Positions 9,495-18,741 of a stretch of 64,000 nucleotides of DNA are shown here, in pieces. Position numbers and translations under genes: made by a program. The DNA comes from a virus. The notes beneath the pieces are model-generated. The model ran no database searches, was not told the origin of the DNA, and saw nothing but the letters and a program-made list of their open reading frames with translations. Where the stretch lies: positions 102,489 to 166,488 of IMG/VR virus record IMGVR_UViG_3300021406_000010; one strand, written 5' to 3'. Position 1 is the first letter of the stretch, and every line of letters begins with the position of its first letter.

Positions 9495-12400
9495 CTAGAA
9501 GTCGAGCGGATAGGTGCCGAAGATGCGGACGGTGTCTCCTGCCGTCGCGTCGTAGACGTGCACGACCCCGGTGCTGAGCATCTCGCAGACCAGCGGGATG
9601 CCGAGGAACGGCGACCCGGCGTTCTGCACGCAGCCTAGCGGCTGGTTGGAGGCCGGCCAGTAGGCGGCCGGCAGCGCCACGGTTATGTTCGAGTTATTCG
9701 CGACTCCGGAGGGGACGTTGAGGATTCCGGAGACCATGACCGTGTTGTCGGACCTGTACTTGTACTTGAAGGTCCCCGTCCAGCTGTTCGCGAGGGAGAA
9801 CGAGTGGGGCACCTCGGGCACCGCCGGGATGACGCCCGGCTGGAAGGCGGTGACCGGCCCGGTGTACCCGGCCGCGTAGGCGTTGCCGCCCGGGTCGGTG
9901 CCCGCCTGCGGCGACAGGGCGCACTCCAGGACTGAGCTGGACACGTAGGTGATCTTCACCTGGCCGTCGGCGCCGGATCCTCCGATTGGCTGGGAGCTGG
10001 ACCCGGAAGTGCCGGTCACCGTGACGGAGGCCGAGCTCGCTCCCCCGGCGAAGTACCCGTACTGGGTGAGGTCCGGCTCGGAGGTGGACGGGCCGGTCAT
10101 CAGCGACTTGGCCGCGCCGGACTTCAGGGCCGCCCCCAGGCCGGGCGGGTTGATGACCTTGGTCGCGCCCTCGGTGATGCCCGCCTGGTACTGGCCGTGC
10201 TTGTCGCCTGAGCCGAGCGAGGAAATGGTCCCGGGGAACGACGTCCGGTTCGACCACCCGAAGGTGATCGTCATGCCGCTGCCGTACCAGGAGTGCTGGT
10301 TGGTGATCTTCACCGACGCGGACGTGATGGTCACCCCGGACAGGTCCGACTGGACCGATGAGGGCAGCAGCCAGAACCCGAACTGGTTGCCGGCCGGAGC
10401 GCCGCTCGACGCCCCCTGGTAGACGGAGCCGCCGGCGTTCCGCTGGGCCCCGCCGATGTCGGTGCCGTAGTACGACGCTGAGCTGCTGGCGTTGTAGGTC
10501 CTGCTGAACGGCGAGGTAGTAGTGGACTGCCCGGAGCCGCCGCCGCCGCCGCCAGGGCCGCTGCCGCTGGCCCCGCTTGCCGCGCTGCCGCCGCTCGCCC
10601 CGCCTGCGCCGCCGCCGCCCGCGCCCGCAGCCCCGCCAGGGCCGTTGTAGACGCCGTTGCCGCCCGCCCCGGAGGGGCCCCCGGAGCCGCCGCCGGAGCC
10701 GCCGTCCGCGTGGCCGCCGGTAACTCCCATGCCGCTGCCGCCGTCGTGGTGGATGGTGTTGGCCGACCCGGTGCCCCCGGCCCCGCCCGTCCCCTGGGCG
10801 GGTGAGGCGTCTCCCCCGTTGGCGTAGACCCCGGTCCCGTCGAAGAAGGTGTCGCCGCCGCCCTGCCCGTCGGAGTTGCCGGTGTACGCGCCGTTGCCGC
10901 CGTTGCCGACGGTGTAGCTGTAGGTGGTGGCCCCGGTCGGGTCGAGGGGGTAGCTCGGCTCGCAGGCGTACTCGCCGGCTCCCCCGCCGTCCTGGCCGGT
11001 AGTGCCGTTTCCGTGGTTGGCCCCGGCGGCGGCGCCCCAGCACTCGATTTTCCCGGACGGGATGCCGGGCGGGGGCGTGAAGGAGTAGGTTCCGGCGGCG
11101 GGCTGGGTGATGGTCGTGGTGGTGGTCGTGTAGGCGTAGAGCACGCCGCCGACGGTGTCGAAGGTGATGTCGGTCTCCGTCATCGTCCCGCCGGAGATGG
11201 CGGTCGCGGCGATGGTGGAGGCGGAGATGGACCCGTCCTGGAAGCTTCCGCTGGCGATGGAGCAGGAGTTGACGTTCAGCCCGGAGATGCCGCCCTGCGC
11301 GACGAAGAGGCCGGCGGGGTAGGGGTTCCCCTGGCCGTCGGCGCCGGCCGCAGCCGACCACGACCCGATGAGGTTCCCCAGTGCCGGGGTGCCGGAGTAG
11401 ACGAGGATCTCGCCGGAGGTGCCGAAGGCGATGAACTGGCCGCCCTCGATGGTGGTGCCGTCGACCACGCCCGCCAGGACGATGCCCGCCGCGATCTGCT
11501 CGGCGGTGATGGTCCCGGCGGCGATCTGCGCGGCCGTGATGGTTCCCGCCGCGATCTGCGCGGCCGTGATGGTATTGGCGGCGATGAGCGCGGCGGTCAC
11601 CGACCCGGCCGCGATGGACTGGGTGCCGAACTGGAACGGCACCCAGTTGGAGCCGTTCCAGGTGGTCAGGGCGAAGCCCTGGTTGCCGTTGAACCACAGG
11701 TCGCCGGCGGCCGGGGACGAGGGCTGGGAGAACCCGACGCTGGTGGTGACGCCGCCGATGTCGGAGGCGGTGAAGTCGACCTGCCCGGGGGTGATGCCCG
11801 CGTTGGCGGCCAGCTGCAGGGCGGTGAGGCTGCCCGCCGCGATGGCCCGGGAGCCGAACTGCAGGAGCCGCCACCCGCCCCCGTCCCATACCGACACCGA
11901 GTTGCCCTGGGCCGGGTTGATCCAGATGTCGCCCAGGACCGGGGCCGGCGGCTGCGACGTCCCGGTGATCACGGAGGTGCCCCCGAGGTCGGAAGCGGTG
12001 ACGGACAGCTGGCCGGCGGTGATCCCGGCGGCCGGGGCGAGCTGCGCGCCGGTGATGGTGCCGGGTGCTATCTTGGCCGCCGTGACGGCCCGGTCGGCGA
12101 TGGCGTTAGTGCCGACCTGCAGCGGCACCCACCGGGACCCGGACCAGCTTGTGAGGGCGTTGCCCTGCGCGGCGTTCACCCACAGGTCCCCGGGCGCCGG
12201 GGCTGCGGGCGCGGCGGCGGAGGCCGTCACGGCGGGCGCGGCGGCGGCGGGGAGGTCTGCCGGGGAGGCAGCGGCGAACGCGGCGAACGTCCACGTGCCC
12301 AGGTCCTGGGTGATGATCCACATCTCGCCCGGGGCCGGGGGCGGCGCCTTGCTGCGCTGCATCAGCATCGTCACGGCGACCTGGGTGCCCTGCCGGTCGA

Positions 12401-12509
12401 CGGTGATGGCGGTGGCCCCGTCGGCGGATATCGACCGGACGGTGACCAGCTTGGCGGACAGGCCGACGCTGTGGGTGGCCGGGTTGAGCGGCTGGCGGGG
12501 AGCGGCCAT
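9495..12509 (-). CDS. Gly-rich repeat tail fibre/baseplate protein
   Basis: A 1004-aa virion protein starting MAAPRQPLNPATHSVG. Residues ~95-330 contain three diverged ~75-aa repeats, each with GD(L/I)W(V/I/F)N..QGN....W.G..W..LQ and a following AI....(V/L)TA..IA segment, plus a run of AAGTITAAQI copies. Residues ~480-680 form a very Gly-rich block (ECWGAAAGANHG onward), as in glycine-rich adhesin domains of phage fibre tips. The C-terminus has beta-sandwich-like strands (WTGTFKYKYRSDNTVMVSG). A receptor-binding or short-fibre role is inferred. The ATG overlaps the hub gene's stop (TGATG), so the two are coupled. Confidence 0.7.
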   Translation of the reverse strand: MAAPRQPLNPATHSVGLSAKLVTVRSISADGATAITVDRQGTQVAVTMLMQRSKAPPPAPGEMWIITQDLGTWTFAAFAAASPADLPAAAAPAVTASAAAPAAPAPGDLWVNAAQGNALTSWSGSRWVPLQVGTNAIADRAVTAAKIAPGTITGAQLAPAAGITAGQLSVTASDLGGTSVITGTSQPPAPVLGDIWINPAQGNSVSVWDGGGWRLLQFGSRAIAAGSLTALQLAANAGITPGQVDFTASDIGGVTTSVGFSQPSSPAAGDLWFNGNQGFALTTWNGSNWVPFQFGTQSIAAGSVTAALIAANTITAAQIAAGTITAAQIAAGTITAEQIAAGIVLAGVVDGTTIEGGQFIAFGTSGEILVYSGTPALGNLIGSWSAAAGADGQGNPYPAGLFVAQGGISGLNVNSCSIASGSFQDGSISASTIAATAISGGTMTETDITFDTVGGVLYAYTTTTTTITQPAAGTYSFTPPPGIPSGKIECWGAAAGANHGNGTTGQDGGGAGEYACEPSYPLDPTGATTYSYTVGNGGNGAYTGNSDGQGGGDTFFDGTGVYANGGDASPAQGTGGAGGTGSANTIHHDGGSGMGVTGGHADGGSGGGSGGPSGAGGNGVYNGPGGAAGAGGGGAGGASGGSAASGASGSGPGGGGGGSGQSTTTSPFSRTYNASSSASYYGTDIGGAQRNAGGSVYQGASSGAPAGNQFGFWLLPSSVQSDLSGVTITSASVKITNQHSWYGSGMTITFGWSNRTSFPGTISSLGSGDKHGQYQAGITEGATKVINPPGLGAALKSGAAKSLMTGPSTSEPDLTQYGYFAGGASSASVTVTGTSGSSSQPIGGSGADGQVKITYVSSSVLECALSPQAGTDPGGNAYAAGYTGPVTAFQPGVIPAVPEVPHSFSLANSWTGTFKYKYRSDNTVMVSGILNVPSGVANNSNITVALPAAYWPASNQPLGCVQNAGSPFLGIPLVCEMLSTGVVHVYDATAGDTVRIFGTYPLDF

Positions 12510-15124
12510 CAGGGGCCGGCCGTCCCTGTCCCGGGCAGCGGCAGGTTGGTGCCCGCCGTGAGGCCCCCCGCTACCGGCAGGCCGATGAGCTGGCCGCCGG
12601 AGTTGTTGCCGCTGCCGGGCAGCCGGGCGGGGGCGGCGATGTTCACCTGGGTGGTGAAGGACCCGCCGGGGCCGGTCTGCCAGGTGTGGGTGACGGTGGT
12701 GACGTAGGCCTGGAAGCCGTAGGCGGGGACCTGCAGCAGCATGCCGGGCCACAGCTCCGGCATGAAGGTGAGGGCGACGTCGGAGTTGTACTGGTAGGCC
12801 CAGCTCCTCATGAACAGGAACAGGGCGGAGAAGAACTCGCCCGACGGGCCGATGACCCCCGGCATCTCCTCCAGGTCTGGGCGGGCGCCGAACCGGCCGT
12901 AGACGTAGCTGATGAACTTCTGCGCCTGGGCGGCGGTCGGCTCCAGGCCGAACAGGGCGTACATGATGGCGGGGATGTCGATGGTCGCGATGCCGGTGGT
13001 GGACAGGGCGTAGATGACGTCGAGGGGCAGCGTCTGGCCGGTGGCGGACAGGGTGATCCCGGACGCGGTGCCGCTGCCCAGGTCGACCTGCTGGGCGGGC
13101 GGCGCGACCACGTACTGGTGGGTGACCAGGTTGGTGTCGTCCCACGTGACGCTGAAGTCGATCAGCTCGATCGGCTCGACCTGCATGATGGCGGCGGTGC
13201 CCCAGATCCCGTAGTAGTCGGGGAACCACGCGATCAGGTCCCCGTTGGGGGCCGAGCAGTAGCTCCGCATGCAGGACCCGAGCAGGTTGCGGATGTAGGG
13301 CAGCAGCGGCTGGTCGTTGAGCAGGACGCGCGGCCCGGTGAACACGGCGGAAATGGCGGCCGACTCGGAGTCGAACGTCGGGAACCAGGGACTGGGGCCG
13401 AACAGCTTGTCGAACTGGTCGTTCGGGTTGTACCACGGCTGGGTGGAGGACGGGGATACTTGCAGCGCCTGCCCGCTGGCGGTCGCGGAGACCGCGCCGC
13501 CGGAGGTGAGGGCGCCGCCCGTCGGCACTGACTTGAACGCGGCGACGGTGCCGTTGTAGGCCGAGTAGTCGAACCCCGGGGCCAGCCCGGCGCACGTCCA
13601 GTAGGAGGCGGCGTTCCCGACGACCCCGGCGAATGTCCCGGTGTGGTGGGCGCCGACCGTGCTGCTGCCGGTCCCGGTGCTGATCTCGACGTGGCTGGAC
13701 GCGCCGGGGCCGCCGAGGAACATCAGCGCGCCGGGGATGTTCATCCCCGCCTGGGCGGACACGATCTGCCCTGACGACTGGCACCAGGCGCTCTGCTCGG
13801 CGGCTGTGCGAGGGCACCCGCCGAGGCTGCCGAGGGCGTGGAAGACGCACCACTGGACGAACGAGGAGCAGTCGAGCTGGGTGGGGACCGCCACGTTGGG
13901 GGCGGAGTCGCCGCCCAGCTGGTAGGGGATGTGCGGGTCGGACTGGACCAGCCCGAGGGCGGTGCCGAGCAGCTGGGTGCAGCTGGCCTTGCCCGCCTTG
14001 GCGTTGGAGGCGAGCGGGGCGAAGCCGGGGGAGTTGCCGAGCGAGCTGGCTCCCTGGGCATTGGACAGGACGCCGACGATCTGGGTGGCCATGTTCAGCC
14101 ACTGGTCGTAGTACGCCTGCCCCTGGGCGGCGGTGTTGAACGCCACCTGGACCATGTTCGCGACCACGCCGGGGTCGATCGACGCCCGGTTGCCGATCTT
14201 CAGCTCCACCGAGAAGAACTTCTGCGTGGCGTAGGTGACGTTGGTGACCTGCGCCACCGTCCCCCACCCGGCGGCCGGCCGCTGCTGGAACAGGCCGTAG
14301 GCCCCGTCAATGTTGGGGGTCGGGATGTTGGTGAGGGTCGACTCCCCCATGGCGGTCTCGATGCCGATGACCGCGTCCCGGGTGGTGCCGCCCATCTGCA
14401 GCGCCGTGTTGTAGATCAGCACCGCGAGGGAGGCCTGGGTGGCGTCGAGGCTGAACCCGGCGTACGTCCCGGCCTTCAGCGCCCCCGACGGGACGGTCCC
14501 GCCGCCGCCCCCGGGCAGCGAGCCGCCAACCGACCCGCCAACCGTCCCGGCCGCCCCGAGGGTGGCGTAGAACTGCTGGGCGAGGGCGTCGGCCGCCGCC
14601 GTGTCCGCCTTGACCGCCTGGGCGATCTTGTACGCCCACGCGGTCCAGCCCTGCGGGATCCCGGCGATGTGGACCTTCTCGGCCGGCCAGCCGGTGACGT
14701 TCTGCAGGATGGCCAGCACCGCCGCCGTGACGCCCCCGTCGTCGGGGTTCTTGGCGCTCGCCATCGCCTGGGCGACCATGTTCTGCGAGGCGGCGAGGCC
14801 GGGGTCCCAGAACCAGTACTGCAGCCTCTTCAGCGAGCACGACGCGGTCAGCTGCACCGACGTGGGCCAGGCGGTGACCAGCGGGACCGAGTTCAGGTAG
14901 CCGGTGAAGACCCTGAGCCAGGTGATCCGCTTCATCATGACGATGATCCGGTCGTTGGGAACGAATATCCCGGTGTACTTCCGGAACGGGTTCTGCAGGG
15001 TGAAGGCGAAGGTCGACACCCCGTCGGAGCGGCGCACCATGGTCCCCTGGGTGACGTCGTCGCTGATGTCGATGATCCCGTTGGCCTGGGTGAGGATGTA
15101 GATCTTGCAGGCTGGCGAATACAT
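12509..15124 (-). CDS. baseplate hub with SLT-like and NlpC/P60 cell-wall hydrolase domains
   Basis: An 871-aa protein starting MYSPACKIYILTQ. Residues ~1-100 resemble hub or gp27-like domains (FVPNDRIIVMMKRITWLRVF). Residues ~235-330 look like a lysozyme/SLT-type muramidase: a Glu in AVIGIETAMGES and the YGLFQQRPAAGWGT motif typical of actinophage tail lysozymes. Residues ~395-520 are an NlpC/P60 peptidase with catalytic Cys in LDCSSFVQWC and His in GASSHVEI. The C-terminal ~300 residues return to hub-like beta structure. It would pierce and locally digest peptidoglycan during DNA injection. The ATG overlaps the stop of the 32-aa TM peptide (TGATG). Confidence 0.8.
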   Translation of the reverse strand: MYSPACKIYILTQANGIIDISDDVTQGTMVRRSDGVSTFAFTLQNPFRKYTGIFVPNDRIIVMMKRITWLRVFTGYLNSVPLVTAWPTSVQLTASCSLKRLQYWFWDPGLAASQNMVAQAMASAKNPDDGGVTAAVLAILQNVTGWPAEKVHIAGIPQGWTAWAYKIAQAVKADTAAADALAQQFYATLGAAGTVGGSVGGSLPGGGGGTVPSGALKAGTYAGFSLDATQASLAVLIYNTALQMGGTTRDAVIGIETAMGESTLTNIPTPNIDGAYGLFQQRPAAGWGTVAQVTNVTYATQKFFSVELKIGNRASIDPGVVANMVQVAFNTAAQGQAYYDQWLNMATQIVGVLSNAQGASSLGNSPGFAPLASNAKAGKASCTQLLGTALGLVQSDPHIPYQLGGDSAPNVAVPTQLDCSSFVQWCVFHALGSLGGCPRTAAEQSAWCQSSGQIVSAQAGMNIPGALMFLGGPGASSHVEISTGTGSSTVGAHHTGTFAGVVGNAASYWTCAGLAPGFDYSAYNGTVAAFKSVPTGGALTSGGAVSATASGQALQVSPSSTQPWYNPNDQFDKLFGPSPWFPTFDSESAAISAVFTGPRVLLNDQPLLPYIRNLLGSCMRSYCSAPNGDLIAWFPDYYGIWGTAAIMQVEPIELIDFSVTWDDTNLVTHQYVVAPPAQQVDLGSGTASGITLSATGQTLPLDVIYALSTTGIATIDIPAIMYALFGLEPTAAQAQKFISYVYGRFGARPDLEEMPGVIGPSGEFFSALFLFMRSWAYQYNSDVALTFMPELWPGMLLQVPAYGFQAYVTTVTHTWQTGPGGSFTTQVNIAAPARLPGSGNNSGGQLIGLPVAGGLTAGTNLPLPGTGTAGP

Positions 15125-15222
15125 CAGGACCGCCACGGGCCGTCCCCTCCGCCGTGCCGCCTGATCCACACGACGATCAGCATCGCCGCCAGCACCCCCA
15201 GGACCAGCAGGAGCGCGCTCAC
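15124..15222 (-). CDS. 32-aa single-pass membrane peptide
   Basis: A short reading frame MSALLLVLGVLAAMLIVVW followed by IRRHGGGDGPWRS: one strongly hydrophobic helix and a basic C-terminal tail. Its GTG overlaps the upstream stop (GTGA) and its TGA overlaps the hub ATG (TGATG). Coupling on both sides supports real translation. It could help insert the hub into membranes or be a small holin-like peptide; function unknown. Confidence 0.6.
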   Translation of the reverse strand: MSALLLVLGVLAAMLIVVWIRRHGGGDGPWRS

Positions 15223-15851
15223 GGGCCGGTCCCGGTCAGGTTCGGGGGCGGTCCCTGCCCGGGGGCGTAGGGGATCGTGACGGGCGACGACGGCGCCACG
15301 GTGCCGTAGTTGAACGGCACCTGGGTCCCGGACAGCTGGTCGCCGAACGGGTAGAAGTACTGGATCGCCGGGTCGGACGCGAACGCGCTCCACTTGTTGA
15401 CGACGGAGCTGGCGGCCACCACGGCGGGCTGGTGGGGCGACAGCCCGGCCTCGAAGATGAACTGCGGGGTGAACATCATCATCCCGGTGTGCGCTCCCCA
15501 CTCGTAGCCGACGAGGGGGATGCCGTGCTCGGTGAAGCCCCGCGACGGCACGGTGACCACCATCAGCGGGAAAGACGTCCAGGTGATGTTGGGGTCCAGC
15601 ACCAGCTGGGCGAAGGACGCCATCCAGGCGTTGAAGTCGAGCCGCTCGTCCCAGTCCTTCAGCAGCACCTGGACGGAGAACTGCTGGCGGGCGCTCTTGT
15701 GCGGGTAGTAGGCCCGGGTGGTGCGGCCCTGGTCCTCGGCGGAGATCATCTGCACGCCGTGGGACAGGTCCCCGGCGCGCACCTGGTAGGCGTGGGTGAC
15801 GCCCTGGGCGTCGGGGTAGCTGAACGTGGCGTTCAGGCCCTGCCGCGTCAT
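15219..15851 (-). CDS. tail/baseplate structural protein
   Basis: A 210-aa protein (MTRQGLNATFSYPDAQGVTH) with many aromatic residues and predicted beta strands (RQQFSVQVLLKDWDERLDF, GMMMFTPQFIFEAG). It is encoded between a 76-aa gene and the hub gene in a chain of overlapping stop/start codons. Position suggests a tail-tip or hub-adjacent protein; no specific family is recognised. Confidence 0.65.
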   Translation of the reverse strand: MTRQGLNATFSYPDAQGVTHAYQVRAGDLSHGVQMISAEDQGRTTRAYYPHKSARQQFSVQVLLKDWDERLDFNAWMASFAQLVLDPNITWTSFPLMVVTVPSRGFTEHGIPLVGYEWGAHTGMMMFTPQFIFEAGLSPHQPAVVAASSVVNKWSAFASDPAIQYFYPFGDQLSGTQVPFNYGTVAPSSPVTIPYAPGQGPPPNLTGTGP

Positions 15852-16081
15852 CAGCGGGGCCGTGCGTCGATGCCGGCGGAGTCCATGACGACGGGCCCGG
15901 CGGCGGCCGGGGCGTAGACGGGCACGGCGAGGGACTCGTACTCGGCGGCGGTCATGTCGGGGACCAGCCGGTACTGGGTCATCCCGAACCCCATCATGGG
16001 GACCATGACGGCCTCCCCCGCCGGGAGCGGCATGGATATCGGGACGTCGGACGCCCAGGCGGGGCGGTCGGCAACGGGCAC
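15851..16081 (-). CDS. small tail-region protein
   Basis: A 76-aa Met/Pro-rich protein (GTG start, MPVADRPAWASDVPIS; core MVPMMGFGMTQYRLVP). It sits between the LysM-position tail protein and the 210-aa tail protein, where myoviruses often encode a small LysM or tail-tip protein, but no LysM signature is seen. The SD GGGAGGAGG lies in the 3' arm of a GGAA-type hairpin. Confidence 0.55.
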   Translation of the reverse strand: MPVADRPAWASDVPISMPLPAGEAVMVPMMGFGMTQYRLVPDMTAAEYESLAVPVYAPAAAGPVVMDSAGIDARPR

Positions 16082-16087
16082 GGGGAC

Positions 16088-16111
16088 CTCCTCCCTACTT
16101 CCGGGGAGGAG
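16088..16111 (-). promoter_or_regulatory. hairpin sequestering the SD of the 76-aa gene
   Basis: On the minus strand CTCCTCCC pairs with GGGAGGAG (8 bp) around a CGGAAGTA loop. The 3' arm contains the SD, 7 nt before the GTG. It is one of a family of GGAA-containing hairpins upstream of late genes. A translational control role is inferred. Confidence 0.45.
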
Positions 16112-16117
16112 CCTCGC

Positions 16118-16725
16118 CTAGGGCCCGCCGAGCGTTCCTGTTGCCTGGCCGTTGAATTTTGTGAACTTCCAGCCGATTCCGTCGGATATGCGGGCCATGA
16201 AGGCGCTCACCGCGTCGTAGGCCTGCTGGGAGAAGGCCCCGTTGGTGGTGCCCGCCTTCACCAGCGACGGGCTGCCGTCCTGCACGATGAACAGGGTCAG
16301 GACGTACTGGTGGGAGAACTTGCCGTAGCGCATGATCACGCTGGCGTCCCCGTCGGGGTCGGCGAGGCCCTTGACGTAGACCAGGAAGTTCCAGTTGCGG
16401 GGCGGATAGGAGAAGACCGCCGGCGGGTGCATCTGGGCGTTCGCGGTGGCGTCGGCCGACTGGGCCTCCATGATGGCGGTGATGCCGCCGAGGAAGGCCT
16501 CGGCCTGCTGCCAGCTCTCCCCCGTCACGGCGTCGGAGTGGTCCTGGCCGAAGGACCCGCGCACCGTCAGGTCCGACAGCCGCGAGCCGGTCACCTGGAT
16601 GACGCGCCCGCCGATGGTCTCCGTGACGGAGGTAAGAGGACCTCGTAGCTCCAATCGATCGCGTCAGGATCGATTCGGAAGGCTATCGAGGGGCCGCCCG
16701 GATATCCGAGCGTGGCAGTTCCCAT
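16118..16725 (-). CDS. tail protein following tape measure (apparent frameshift)
   Basis: The N-terminus MGTATLGYPGGPSIAFR...DAIDWSYEV starts at 16725 with SD GGGAGG. It is in a different frame from the remainder (TSVTETIGGRVIQVTGSR...TLGGP, stop at 16118). The frames join near 16629-16645, where adding one nucleotide would give a continuous ~202-aa protein. The combined pattern (YPGG.....RI.P..IDW.Y......ETIGGRV.QV.G..LSDLTV.G.FGQD) matches tail proteins encoded next to tape measures in actinophages. It may be a true frameshift mutation, a consensus error or recoding. A shorter product from an internal TTG (178 aa) is possible but would lose a conserved segment. Confidence 0.6.
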
Positions 16726-16830
16726 AAGGCACCACCTCCCTTCAGTGCCCTGGCCCTGGCGAGCGATCCCCTGGCAAGGGCAAGTTGCTTCAGCGTCTCG
16801 GGCGTTTCGTCGTCCCTCCTTCCGGGCCGG

Positions 16831-18729
16831 CTACCGGCTCGCCTGGTGCACGTAGGGGTTGGCGGGCACCTGCGAGGTGGCAGCCGCCTGGTCGTTGTTC
16901 GCGGGCAGCACCTTCAGGAGCTGCCGCGCCTCGGGGGTCAGCGCGATGGTGAGCGCCTGGGAGAAGGGGCCGGCCGCCTGCGGCTGGGCCGGCCCCAGGG
17001 GGACCGGGGCCGGCTTCGGGACGGGGACCCTGGCCGGCGGCGTGACAGGCGGCGTGACGGGCTTCGGCGAGGTTCCGACGGGGATGCCGCCGAGTACGTT
17101 GCCCTGGGACCCCGGCGACGGGGACTGCCCGACGGGGATGCCGCCGAGCACGGTCGGCACGACGGCGGGAGGCGCGCCCCCCGTGCCGCCCGTCGTCGTG
17201 CCGCTGGTGCCGAGGGTGGCCTCGTTCACCCCTACCGTCTGCGAGACGATCCACTGGAACGCCTGGGCGGAAGTCATCTGGACGCCGGTGAGGGCGGAGA
17301 TCTCCTGCGCCCACAGGTTCTCGTTGATGTTGCCGCTAACCTGGTTGGCGTTCAGGAACGCGGTGGCGACGCTGTCGCGGAGGCCGGGGTTCCTCGCCAC
17401 GGCGGCGGCGCCGCCTGCCTGCGCGATCAGCTGCTGCAGGGACTGCGTCATCTGGGGGGTCATCAGCCCGCCCAGGGTCAGGAACTGCATGTTCTGGCCG
17501 GCCAGCTGCTGGGCGTACAGTTGCGGGTTGTTGCGCGCCGTGTACTGCAGCTGGGCGGGGGACTGGCCGGTCATGCCCGCCAGCAGGTACTGGCGCTGCT
17601 GCGACAGCTCCCCGGAGAAGTTCACCCCGGCGAACTCCTTGCCCAGCAAGCCCTGCATGTTGGCGATCCCGCCAGCCAGGGCGGTGGCGCCGTTGCCGGC
17701 CCCCATGCCGAGCGCCTGGGAGAAGTACGCGTTGAACTGCTGGCGGGCCGTCTCGGCCGAGGTGCCCGCGTTGCCGGCGTCCTGCGACAGCTGCTCCATG
17801 GTGCGCGACAGCTGCTGCAGGTTGACGTTGGCGTCCTGGGTGGCGGACTGCAGGACGGACAGCGAGTCGTTCACGTCCATGCCCATGGAGTTGTAGTTGT
17901 GGTAGACGAAGTTGAGGGCGCTCTGCCGGTTCTGCGGCTGCTGGCCCTCCCCGATGGCCCCCTGGTTGAACCCCATCGCGGTCACCCCGGCGAACGACTG
18001 CGCCGCCGCGCCCTGCGGCATCAGGCCCGTCATGCTCAGCTGGTAGACCGCCTGGTGCAGCCGCTCGGTCTGGGCGTTCCAGTTGCCGCCGCCCTCGACC
18101 TCCTGGTACGGCCGGGCCGCCTCGCGCTGGGTGAGGTAGGGGTTGCCGTTGGCGAACCAGTTGTACAGGTCGGTGACCAGGCCCACGCCGGGGATCTGCT
18201 GCAGCAGGCCGGCCGGGGTGCCGCCCGAGGCTGCCACCCGTGCCCCGACCTGCTGGCCGAAGGTGAGGGCCGCCGCGCCGCCACCGGGGGCTCCGCCTCC
18301 TCCTCCGCCGCCGCCGCCGCCGCCTCCACCGCCTCCTCCTCCTCCGGGCGGCCCGTAGAGGGTCCCGCCCCCGGCCTGGCTGTAGAGCCACGAGCCCAGC
18401 TGCTGGGCGCCGTAGGCCTGCAGGTTCTGCAGGGAGGAGGCGGCCCCCATGGGCGACAGCTGGGTGGCGCCCGCCGTGGCCACGGCCGACCCGCCGCGCT
18501 GCAGCTGGGCGATCACGTCCGGGTCCATGTTCGTCGTGGGCGGCACCTGGCTCGCCTGGTAACGGCGCGATGCGCTGCTGGTCCGGGTCAGCGCGCTGGT
18601 CTGCGCGCTGATGACCTGCTCCAGGGACTGCAGCTGGCGGACCACCACCTGCAGCCCCTGGGTCATCTGGGCGGCGGCCGATGCCGCGCCCACCGTCGAC
18701 TGCGGCTGGCCTGGCCAGGGGATGGTCAC
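16831..18729 (-). CDS. tape measure protein
   Basis: A 632-aa protein rich in Gln, Ala and Gly. It has helical segments (TQGLQVVVRQLQSLEQVISA), a polyglycine run near residues 128-145, long Gln-rich helices in the middle (QQLSRTMEQLSQDAGNAG) and a Pro-rich linker with two VLGGIPVG repeats before the C-terminus. It follows the frameshifted chaperone gene directly, the canonical position. By the usual ~0.15 nm per residue this length predicts a tail near 95 nm. GTG start with SD AGGA just after the chaperone stop at 18742. It sets tail length and occupies the tube lumen. Confidence 0.75.
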   Translation of the reverse strand: MTIPWPGQPQSTVGAASAAAQMTQGLQVVVRQLQSLEQVISAQTSALTRTSSASRRYQASQVPPTTNMDPDVIAQLQRGGSAVATAGATQLSPMGAASSLQNLQAYGAQQLGSWLYSQAGGGTLYGPPGGGGGGGGGGGGGGGGGGAPGGGAAALTFGQQVGARVAASGGTPAGLLQQIPGVGLVTDLYNWFANGNPYLTQREAARPYQEVEGGGNWNAQTERLHQAVYQLSMTGLMPQGAAAQSFAGVTAMGFNQGAIGEGQQPQNRQSALNFVYHNYNSMGMDVNDSLSVLQSATQDANVNLQQLSRTMEQLSQDAGNAGTSAETARQQFNAYFSQALGMGAGNGATALAGGIANMQGLLGKEFAGVNFSGELSQQRQYLLAGMTGQSPAQLQYTARNNPQLYAQQLAGQNMQFLTLGGLMTPQMTQSLQQLIAQAGGAAAVARNPGLRDSVATAFLNANQVSGNINENLWAQEISALTGVQMTSAQAFQWIVSQTVGVNEATLGTSGTTTGGTGGAPPAVVPTVLGGIPVGQSPSPGSQGNVLGGIPVGTSPKPVTPPVTPPARVPVPKPAPVPLGPAQPQAAGPFSQALTIALTPEARQLLKVLPANNDQAAATSQVPANPYVHQASR

Positions 18730-18741
18730 GGGACCACGTCC

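Noticed and set aside
9495-14267. Single 1590-codon minus-strand frame spanning the Gly-rich fibre and the hub
   Set aside because: Upstream of 12509 this frame is out of phase with the clearly coding hub (LDCSSFVQWC motif) and has shadow composition; the fibre starts at 12509.
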